In this document: positions 7,222 through 13,062 of the stretch, piece after piece
How the letters are laid out: each line of letters opens with the position of its first letter
How positions within the stretch are numbered: the stretch's first letter is position 1
Assembly (NCBI GenBank): GCA_021786555.1
Contig: JAJYNB010000141.1
Span: forward strand, 1-13,722
Reading direction: 5' to 3'
DNA length: 13,722 nucleotides
Source: Bacillota bacterium
Lineage (GTDB): Bacteria > Bacillota > Desulfitobacteriia > Desulfitobacteriales > JAJXUE01
Notes under the pieces: generated by a model
What the model was told of the DNA's origin: nothing
What the model saw: only the letters and a program-made list of their open reading frames with translations
Databases searched by the model: none
Made by a program: the position numbers and the translations under genes

Positions 7222-9747
7222 CTATTCCTCCGGGGTCAATTCAGCCAGCAAGCGGTCGTCCAATTCTTTTACGGCCAAATAATGCTCGCGGGCGCTCACC
7301 AGTCGGTCCCCCAGCTTCTCCATTTCGGCCTGCACACTCTCTTCATCAGGGGCGCCTGCCCAGATGTCCATAATCAGGTCCTCCAGGTCTTTCTTCTCTT
7401 TCAGATTGCCCAAAATCATATCCAGTTCCCCCACCACCAGTTGGAACATGTTGATTTTGGCATCCAGGAGTTCAAGGATATGGGCCTCGATGGTGCCGCC
7501 GGCGGCAAAGTTATAAACCTGTACGTCCCCTTCCTGCCCCAGGCGGTGGATGCGGCCAATTCGCTGTTCGATGCGCATCGGGTTCCAGGGCAGGTCGAAA
7601 TTTACCATCTGGCGGCAAAACTGCAGATTGCGGCCTTCGCTGCCGGTTTCCGTCGATACCAGGATGTCAACCTCTGCGGCAAATAACCGCACCTGTTCTT
7701 CTTTTTCCTGGCGGCGCAAGCCGCTGTGCAGTTCCGCCACCGCCAAGCCTGCCTGCCTCAGGGCAGCGGTCAGGGAACGCTGGGTTTCTGTAAACCCGGT
7801 GAAGATAATCACCTTGCCTGGGATTTGCGGCAGCAGCCTGAGGAATGCCTCGGTTTTGGCCCGCTCGGGCACAGCCTGGGCCTGGTCCGCCAAAATACGG
7901 CAAATACCGCGTAGAGTGTCCGGGTAGTCCAGGTCGGCTGCCATCTTGGCCAAAGTAGCCAATACCGCTTCAATACTGCTGCCCATCTCCCGCTGCAGAA
8001 CTTTGAGCACAAACTGGCTCACACCGGCTTTGGGCTTGTCCCCGCTGCCGGTATAATAGCCGCGTACGAAAGTTGTCAAGCGGCGGTACAGGGCCATCTC
8101 GGCACCGGAAAGTTTAATTTCCACCACCTCCGCGCTGCGCCTCCCGGCGATTGCCCCGGTTTCGCTGCGGCGGTTGCGCACCATCACTTCGCGCACCAAT
8201 TGCTTGAGCTGGGTTGTATTCCTGGGCTTAAGCGGGTCTCCGCGCGAAATATATTTGCGTTTGAACGCTGCGGCGGTCTCCAGTTGACCTGGCAGCAGTA
8301 AAGTGATCAGGTTGAACAGCTCTTCCAGATCGTTTTCCACCGGGGTAGCGGTAAGCAGCAGGATGTACTTCTTTTTCAGGGCGCTCACTAGCTGATACCC
8401 CTGGGAGCGGGAGTTTTTCAGGTGATGGGCCTCATCCACAATCACCAGGTCGTAGGCTGCGCCCAGTACTTGCTCCCGTTTGCTGTCCCGCTTGGCAGTA
8501 TCAATGGAGGCAATTATTCGGGGGAACTCCTGCCAGGGATTGGGGTGAGCCTTAAAGACCGGGCTGTCATAGACAATAAAATCCAGGTTGAATTTGGACT
8601 GCATCTCCTCCCGCCACTGCTCGACCAAAGAAGGCGGAGCCAGCACCAACACCCGGCGCACCAAGCCGCGCAAAATATATTCCAGCGCAATCAGACCGGC
8701 TTCCACTGTCTTTCCCATCCCCACCTCATCACACAGCAAAGCCCGCCCGCGCAGGTTGGTGAGGACGTGCCGCACCGTGCGCTGCTGATAGTCGAGCGGT
8801 TGGACTTGGCGGACTGCCGGCAGGGAGAGGAGGGTGTCAAACCCGGGACTGAGGGAGAGGTGAATGGCCTGCCGGCGCAGATACAGATCAGCTGCCGGGG
8901 AAGACCCGGCCTGATTTATCTCCGCCAGAATCCTGGCATCTTCCTCCGGGAAAAAGTTTACCTTTACCGGCGATGCCAGGTCTTGCCGGCCCTTTTCCGG
9001 GAAGCCCGGACCTAAGGGGCGCTCGGAGGACGGCTTTTCCAAGCCGGTGTGGCGGCCTTTCAGGTTTGCCGATGTTCCGGTTTGCTTACTCTGCGCAACC
9101 GGGACCTTGCCGGGAACCAAACTCTTCGGATCAGTACCGGTTCCTTTAGCCTTCGGAGCCACAGCAGATTTTTTCGCGCTCGGCGCCGCGACCTTTGGCG
9201 CACCAGCCCTGTAGCAGGCAGCAATCGTCGATGGTTGGCGAACTCCTGAGTTTCCTGCAGCTCCGCCTTTTGCCGGGCCAGTTGCTGCTGGGCCTGATTT
9301 CAGGGGATTTCCCTGAATCTTTTTAGACGTATCAGGTTTCATCCTTGGCGATGGCGGCGCTGCCTTTTCTTGCAGCCTGACTCCTGCCTGGCCGGACAGC
9401 TTCCGCTCTGCCCTGCTCACGACAAACAAAGTTTCTTTCACGTATTCAATGCACAGCGTCTTGGCCCTGAAGCGGGACAAAAAGCTAAACAGTTTGGGGT
9501 TGTATAGGAATTTGCGCTTGGCATCGACCATGGCCATGAGCGAGTACTTCGAGCCATCTGATAAGACGACGACCTGGCGGGCAAATGGTCCGAAAAGTTC
9601 AGCTAAAGCCCCCTCCAGGCTAAGCATGTTCGATACCCTTAAATCCGGTGGCAGCTCAAACTCAACTATATTGCGAGGTTCCGGCATCAGGCTGTCCAAC
9701 CTTCCATGTAGTGTTGAGGGCGCTTGTTTCCAGTGGAATTTCGCCAT
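7222..9747 (-). CDS. SNF2/RapA-like DEAH helicase (YqhH-like) with long disordered linker
   Basis: This is a superfamily 2 ATPase of the SNF2 type, expected to translocate on double-stranded DNA and remodel protein-DNA complexes. All core motifs are present: Walker A CDEVGMGKT (339-347), LAPPSLVEQW (369-378), DEAH (438-441), TATPVEND (466-473), IIFTGFTETQ (647-656), STETGSEGRNLQF (698-710) and motif VI QRIGRIHRLGQ (728-738). An N-terminal domain (1-115) precedes a linker of about 145 residues (117-260) rich in Lys, Pro, Ala, Gly and Ser, which is unusual for this family and makes the protein 841 residues long. A helical C-terminal tail follows the helicase core. The ATG at 9747 lacks a clear ribosome binding site and an in-frame stop lies 12 nt upstream; ATG 9687 (MPEPRN) is an alternative. 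The zinc-ribbon gene follows after 10 nt. Target DNA or protein is unknown. Confidence 0.92.
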   Translation of the reverse strand: MAKFHWKQAPSTLHGRLDSLMPEPRNIVEFELPPDLRVSNMLSLEGALAELFGPFARQVVVLSDGSKYSLMAMVDAKRKFLYNPKLFSFLSRFRAKTLCIEYVKETLFVVSRAERKLSGQAGVRLQEKAAPPSPRMKPDTSKKIQGNPLKSGPAATGPAKGGAAGNSGVRQPSTIAACYRAGAPKVAAPSAKKSAVAPKAKGTGTDPKSLVPGKVPVAQSKQTGTSANLKGRHTGLEKPSSERPLGPGFPEKGRQDLASPVKVNFFPEEDARILAEINQAGSSPAADLYLRRQAIHLSLSPGFDTLLSLPAVRQVQPLDYQQRTVRHVLTNLRGRALLCDEVGMGKTVEAGLIALEYILRGLVRRVLVLAPPSLVEQWREEMQSKFNLDFIVYDSPVFKAHPNPWQEFPRIIASIDTAKRDSKREQVLGAAYDLVIVDEAHHLKNSRSQGYQLVSALKKKYILLLTATPVENDLEELFNLITLLLPGQLETAAAFKRKYISRGDPLKPRNTTQLKQLVREVMVRNRRSETGAIAGRRSAEVVEIKLSGAEMALYRRLTTFVRGYYTGSGDKPKAGVSQFVLKVLQREMGSSIEAVLATLAKMAADLDYPDTLRGICRILADQAQAVPERAKTEAFLRLLPQIPGKVIIFTGFTETQRSLTAALRQAGLAVAELHSGLRRQEKEEQVRLFAAEVDILVSTETGSEGRNLQFCRQMVNFDLPWNPMRIEQRIGRIHRLGQEGDVQVYNFAAGGTIEAHILELLDAKINMFQLVVGELDMILGNLKEKKDLEDLIMDIWAGAPDEESVQAEMEKLGDRLVSAREHYLAVKELDDRLLAELTPEE

Positions 9748-9810
9748 TTTTCGTTTTCAAAGTCAAAGTCGTCGGTCAATTGTCACCGGCGGTTTTTGTC
9801 GTCCGCTACT

Positions 9811-11568
9811 CTATGAAAAAGTCCTCTCCCACCGCAGGGCCGGAATTAACATTTTTCCCGTCTTGACCTCGAGCAGGCCCATGGGGGTTAGGCGCAAACC
9901 AGGTAAAAAGTCGCATACCAAAAAAAGCAAACTGTAAAGAATATCATTATATGGATAACCATCGTTTTGTACTTCTGTCTCCAGGCATTTGACCGCCTCG
10001 GCTGCTTGCGAAAAAGAGAGTTTACTCATCATGCCACCAATCTCAAGGGGCAGTTCAAAAACAGGCCTGCCATCCCGCAATAAAGTTATCCCTCCTCCCA
10101 TTCTGACCACCCGCGCAGCCGCCATAGCCATAGCCGAGCGATTTTCCCCCACCACCAGTAAGTGGCTAGAAGTATTAAATGTTGAAGCCAGCGCCTCTAC
10201 CCTGCCCAGGCCCCTCACAAATCCCAGTGAACGCCATTGTCCGCCGCGGTCCAACAGTGCGCAGTAAAGGAGGTCAGGATCTCTTTCCAGCAATCCGTTC
10301 CGGGGACGAAGGGTGCGCCTTATCTCTTTGGTAATAACACAGCTTACAAGATCTATTACCGGAAAGTCTACTGGGCCTTCCGCCGGAGTCCCATAAAGGT
10401 CTGGTATCAATACTTCCTCTTCTGTCAATCCCAGTGGTTGCAATTCAAATTCCGGCCAAGGGGGTACCGGTAATTTTTCCGCTAGGTGCCCACCTTCAGC
10501 CACCACCCGTCCTCCTGCCAAAACCAGATCGGGCCGGAAGTTTTCAAGATCAGGCAGTAATAAGATGTCAGCCCGGCGTCCCGGAGCCAGGCCGCCTTTT
10601 TCCTTGTCCAGGCCCAAATAGGTGGCAGGATTAAGGGTTACCATCTGCAAGGCCCGCACCGGATCCATTCCAGCCTGGACCGCCAGACGCAGCATACCAT
10701 CTAAAAAGCCAAAATCTTCTATAAAATTTGGGGAAGGTCCATCAGTGGTCATAATCAACCTGCTGCTGTCCAAGCCCATCCCGGTGACGGCGCGTACGAG
10801 TTCAGGCAGATCCTGCCGGAGGGAACTGTGGCGAAGCATAACCCATAGCCCTAAACGCAGGCGCCAGGCCACTTCCTCAGCAGTAATGGCTTCGTGGCAC
10901 GAATCTACAATGGGAGCCAGAGTGTTTAAACGCTCGTAGGAACATCCGGCCGTATGGCCATCTATACGCAACCCCCTATTACGCGCATCTGCCACCAGTT
11001 CCAACAGGGCATTATCTCCCCCTGCTAACGCCGGCCAGCGCGTGATCTCACCTACGGCAAGCACCCGGGGTTGGGAAAAAAGCCGCTGAAGCGCTGCAGT
11101 TGTGAAAAGGTCAGACTCCTCAGTGAAGGGTGTTTGAGGCATGACTCGGACAGTCCAAAAAAAATCCACCGGGAGATTTGCCGTCCATTCGATCAGTTTT
11201 GCTACGCCCTTTTCACCACCCTGCAAAAAGAAAAACAGATCGTCGCATACCAAAGTAGTTGTTCCCATTGGCAATACCCCGGCTGCCAGGCTGACCGGGT
11301 TGTAGATCACCCAGGGGTGGGCGTGGCATTCCAGGTAGGCAGGACTGAGGTAATAACCATTAGCTTTTATCAGGCGGGTATCAGATCCTATCATAGAACG
11401 GCTGCTGCCAATATAGGCAATTCGCCCTCCGTAAGCAGCGATGTTGGCAGGGTAGATTTCCCCGCTATACACATTAATCAAGTTTCCGCCTTCAATATAA
11501 AGATCAGCCTCCCGTTGACCCTGGGAAACTTCAACCAAGCATTTAAGTTCAGCTGCTGACAGTGTCAA
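9811..11568 (-). CDS. YerA-like adenine deaminase family amidohydrolase
   Basis: This is a metal-dependent amidohydrolase of the adenine deaminase (AdeC) superfamily, predicted cytoplasmic. Numbered from the upstream GTG at 11577, the metal site is H85 and H87 (ECHAHPW), E177 (VGEITRWP), H208 (DGHTAG), H228 (CHE) and D279 (TTDGPSPNF). The C-terminal AdeC-type domain includes TSSHLLVVGENRSAM and RMGGGITLLRDG. HAHP-x-x-IYNP, MGTTTLVCDDLFFFL and TTDG-x-x-PNF fit Bacillus YerA, as I remember it, better than true AdeC, whose SDHE and AHDSH motifs read SCHE and NTSSH here. Deaminase activity is therefore a family assignment and the substrate is uncertain. The start is chosen as TTG 11568 because AAGGAG sits 8 nt before it; the GTG at 11577 overlaps that site. 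The truncated URO-D gene ends 25 nt upstream, and the SNF2 gene begins 63 nt downstream. Confidence 0.85.
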   Translation of the reverse strand: MTLSAAELKCLVEVSQGQREADLYIEGGNLINVYSGEIYPANIAAYGGRIAYIGSSRSMIGSDTRLIKANGYYLSPAYLECHAHPWVIYNPVSLAAGVLPMGTTTLVCDDLFFFLQGGEKGVAKLIEWTANLPVDFFWTVRVMPQTPFTEESDLFTTAALQRLFSQPRVLAVGEITRWPALAGGDNALLELVADARNRGLRIDGHTAGCSYERLNTLAPIVDSCHEAITAEEVAWRLRLGLWVMLRHSSLRQDLPELVRAVTGMGLDSSRLIMTTDGPSPNFIEDFGFLDGMLRLAVQAGMDPVRALQMVTLNPATYLGLDKEKGGLAPGRRADILLLPDLENFRPDLVLAGGRVVAEGGHLAEKLPVPPWPEFELQPLGLTEEEVLIPDLYGTPAEGPVDFPVIDLVSCVITKEIRRTLRPRNGLLERDPDLLYCALLDRGGQWRSLGFVRGLGRVEALASTFNTSSHLLVVGENRSAMAMAAARVVRMGGGITLLRDGRPVFELPLEIGGMMSKLSFSQAAEAVKCLETEVQNDGYPYNDILYSLLFLVCDFLPGLRLTPMGLLEVKTGKMLIPALRWERTFS

Positions 11569-11576
11569 CCAATTCA

Positions 11577-11582
11577 CTCCTT
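11577..11582 (-). promoter_or_regulatory. Ribosome binding site deciding the deaminase start
   Basis: AAGGAG on the minus strand is 8 nt from TTG 11568. The in-frame GTG at 11575-11577 begins on the last G of this site and so cannot use it, which favours the TTG start. Confidence 0.65.
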
Positions 11583-11593
11583 ATTGAATTAGG

Positions 11594-11764
11594 TTATCTG
11601 TTGATATCATACATGACTTCCTGGCTGGAATAGCCGCAATAAACCTCCGCAAAATAGTTAACCCCTGTTGCCGCTACCGGCATGCGGTCAGTCGGCTCCA
11701 GCGCGATTGTGGCCTGGTAGCGGCCCAATTTCGCTTCAAACATTTCCTTAATTGTCTCCGCCAT
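11594..11764 (-). CDS. 56-residue ORF, N-terminal fragment of a uroporphyrinogen decarboxylase / methyltransferase family protein
   Basis: ATG 11764 is preceded by a perfect GGAGG with a 7-nt spacer, and the frame stops at TAA 11594. The translation includes LGRYQATIALEPTDRMPVAA followed by GVNYFAEVYCGYSSQEVMYD. This is the way URO-D family proteins, including corrinoid-dependent methyltransferases of the MtaA type, begin (helix, then xEPxDRxPV). Full family members are about 340-400 residues, so roughly 300 residues are absent. No further URO-D sequence follows: 11 nt after the stop the ribosome binding site of the deaminase begins. A deletion that removed the rest of the gene is the simplest explanation. 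The reading frame and start signals are intact, so a short peptide may still be made. It lies between the crotonase and deaminase genes, in the same direction. Confidence 0.7.
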   Translation of the reverse strand: MAETIKEMFEAKLGRYQATIALEPTDRMPVAATGVNYFAEVYCGYSSQEVMYDINR

Positions 11765-11770
11765 TGTCAA

Positions 11771-11776
11771 TCCTCC
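11771..11776 (-). promoter_or_regulatory. Strong ribosome binding site of the truncated URO-D gene
   Basis: GGAGGA on the minus strand, 6 nt before ATG 11764. The intact signal is the main evidence that the short ORF was, or still is, translated. Confidence 0.7.
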
Positions 11777-11820
11777 AGTGTAAGGTTCAATTTCATAGCA
11801 TCCCAGACTCTCGATTGTTG

Positions 11821-12654
11821 TTATGTAGCATCAGGCTCATTCTGCTTGCTGCGTCGTCTCAGGCGCTTGAATCTGGGCACCCGTTTTTCGATAAAAGCAT
11901 TAACCCCTTCCCCAAAATCACCTTTATCCACCCAATAGGGTTCAACGTTGGTCCGCCAGGGTACGTCGCGCTGCGGTAAGCAGAGGGACACCGCTTCTTT
12001 GGCAGTCCTCACCGAAGCCTGGGAATTGTAGGCGATGGTTTTGGCTAAGCGGAGAGCGAAATTCTCTACTTTTCCCAGAGAGGTAACATAGTTTACCATC
12101 CCGATACCCTGGGCCTCCTGTGCCGACAAATGTCTGCCGGTAAGCAGGAGGTCTTTTGCCCTGCTTGGGCCGATTAAGTCAACCAACCGCCTGGCAAAAG
12201 GGATGCCGATAGTAATGCCTAAGCGTGCAATTGGCATTCCGAGGCGGACATTTTCCGCCGCCACCCGCAGGTCGCAAGCCAGGGCCAGCTCCAGCCCCGC
12301 ACCCATGGCCGCGCCTTTAAGGCAGGCAATGGTGGGAATGGGCAGGCGTTCGATTGAGGAGATGGCCTGCTCCATCAAAGCAAACGTTTCATCCACTTCT
12401 TCGATAGGCATTTGCGAAAACTCCTTTAGATCGGACCCAGCGGTAAAGTATTCAAAGGCGCCGCGCAAAATTACGACTTTGGTTATCGGATTCTCAGCTA
12501 TCCGCCTACTAATATTCTCAAGTTCCAGCCACATCTTGCTGGTCATGGCGTTGTGGGCTGCCGGCCTCCGGATGGTCACCACGGCAATGCTGGAAAAGTC
12601 CTTCAGCTGAATCCTGCCTTCCTGGTTTTGCTTCTTGGAATCGAATTCATTCAA
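11821..12654 (-). CDS. Enoyl-CoA hydratase/isomerase (crotonase) family protein with only one of two catalytic glutamates
   Basis: This is a crotonase-fold enzyme acting on an acyl-CoA thioester, cytoplasmic, 277 residues. The oxyanion-hole segments are FTAGSDLKEF (residues about 70-79) and LKGAAMGAGLELALACD (about 112-128). The glutamate equivalent to rat hydratase Glu144 is present (E122 in GAGLELA). The position equivalent to Glu164 reads Ile (LGMPIARLG instead of FGQPE-x-x-LG), so a classical hydratase mechanism is doubtful and the reaction is unknown. The C-terminal FGEGVNAFIEKRVPRFK is typical of the family, followed by a basic tail. TTG 12654 is chosen as start because GAGGAGG lies 9 nt upstream and the core begins soon after; an open extension to 12762 runs into a ligase remnant in another frame. 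The start overlaps the ligase stop by 8 nt, suggesting former translational coupling in a fatty or aromatic acid catabolic operon. Confidence 0.87.
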   Translation of the reverse strand: MNEFDSKKQNQEGRIQLKDFSSIAVVTIRRPAAHNAMTSKMWLELENISRRIAENPITKVVILRGAFEYFTAGSDLKEFSQMPIEEVDETFALMEQAISSIERLPIPTIACLKGAAMGAGLELALACDLRVAAENVRLGMPIARLGITIGIPFARRLVDLIGPSRAKDLLLTGRHLSAQEAQGIGMVNYVTSLGKVENFALRLAKTIAYNSQASVRTAKEAVSLCLPQRDVPWRTNVEPYWVDKGDFGEGVNAFIEKRVPRFKRLRRRSKQNEPDAT

Positions 12655-12890
12655 GTTCTTCAACCTCCTCACTGCACCTGGGCTTATTAGCTGAATATCT
12701 AGTGATAAATACTTCCTCCGGACACTCATATTCTGCAAGCCTATCCTTACAAAATTGAACAAGTTCCCTGGCGTAAATCCCTTGTATGCCTTTACGCAAA
12801 CTACGGCAGTAACTGGTATAGCAAATCCTAACCAGTATCAATATATCACTTAAAGGTCCAATAACCAAGACAGACAAACTAATACTCCCT
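12647..12890 (-). pseudogene. Frameshifted C-terminal remnant of an acyl-CoA (AMP-forming) ligase
   Basis: Three pieces in two minus-strand frames line up with the C-terminal domain of AMP-forming acyl-CoA ligases. They are SVLVIGPLSDI (about 12876-12844), then YW-x-GFAIPVTAVVCVKAYK (about 12837-12781) in a second frame, then IYARELVQFCKDRLAEYECPEEVFIT back in the first frame, running on to the TGA at 12649-12647. Family members read roughly AVIGVPDxYWGExVxAVVVLK, then ELIxFCxxRLAxYKxPKxVxF. The usual final lysine motif (PRTxxGKIxR) is not recognisable. At least two frameshifts are needed, and nothing convincing of the large N-terminal domain remains upstream, where the metA promoter begins at 13011. 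The gene probably once preceded the crotonase gene in one operon. Sequencing errors could explain frameshifts but not the missing N-terminal domain. Confidence 0.65.
12664..12670 (-). promoter_or_regulatory. Ribosome binding site setting the TTG start of the crotonase gene
   Basis: GAGGAGG on the minus strand with a 9-nt spacer to TTG 12654. It lies inside the last codons of the ligase remnant, as expected for coupled genes. Confidence 0.7.
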
Positions 12891-12907
12891 AAATGTAACT
12901 TGGCAAA

Positions 12908-12935
12908 GCGAGCCAAGCATTTTTTGCTTACTCGC
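12908..12935. other. Imperfect hairpin of unknown role
   Basis: GCGAG (12908-12912) pairs with CTCGC (12931-12935), and AAGC (12915-12918) pairs with GCTT (12925-12928) around a T-rich loop. Neither strand has a T-run after the stem, so it is not a convincing intrinsic terminator. It might be a decayed one or a coincidence. Confidence 0.3.
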
Positions 12936-13010
12936 CTGCGCCGGCTCCTCCAAACGTGTGTCCCTTCTGGAAATTCACTTAGCCGATAAAATTTTAAACC
13001 CCAGGACGGG

Positions 13011-13038
13011 TTTACTGGAGTATAATGATAGGTATAAT
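13011..13038 (+). promoter_or_regulatory. metA promoter
   Basis: A -35-like TTTACT (13011-13016), a 16-nt spacer and a perfect TATAAT (13033-13038) form a sigma-A type promoter. A second TATAAT at 13021-13026 has no fitting -35. Transcription would start near 13045, leaving a leader of under 20 nt that contains only the ribosome binding site. There is no space for an S-box or T-box leader after this promoter. Confidence 0.65.
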
Positions 13039-13052
13039 ATATATTGCCTACT

Positions 13053-13057
13053 GGAGG
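13053..13057 (+). promoter_or_regulatory. Ribosome binding site of metA
   Basis: GGAGG with a 5-nt spacer to ATG 13063. It fixes the start, and the protein then begins MPIKIPDNLP, as MetA proteins usually do. Confidence 0.8.
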
Positions 13058-13062
13058 AACAG

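Larger units (their letters stand above)
12891..13062. other. Intergenic region between the ligase remnant and metA
   Basis: AT-rich toward metA. It holds an imperfect hairpin (12908-12935) and the metA promoter and ribosome binding site. A minus-strand frame stays open through it, but it crosses the metA promoter and shows only weak, uncertain ligase resemblance, so I do not call a gene. Confidence 0.6.

Noticed and set aside
8422..9015. 197-codon plus-strand open frame opposite the SNF2 gene
   Set aside because: It is antisense to conserved helicase motifs. Its translation is rich in His and Gln, as expected from reading the opposite strand, and no family is recognised.
9748..9810. Promoter for the SNF2 gene in the 63-nt gap
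   Set aside because: TTGACC and TTGACT occur on the minus strand, but no -10-like hexamer is found at a workable distance.
12655..12762. N-terminal extension of the crotonase protein to ATG 12762
   Set aside because: The extension is the out-of-frame reading of the ligase remnant, has no ribosome binding site, and goes beyond the usual crotonase N-terminus.
12908..12935. Intrinsic terminator between metA and the crotonase region
   Set aside because: The stem is interrupted and no run of T follows it on either strand.
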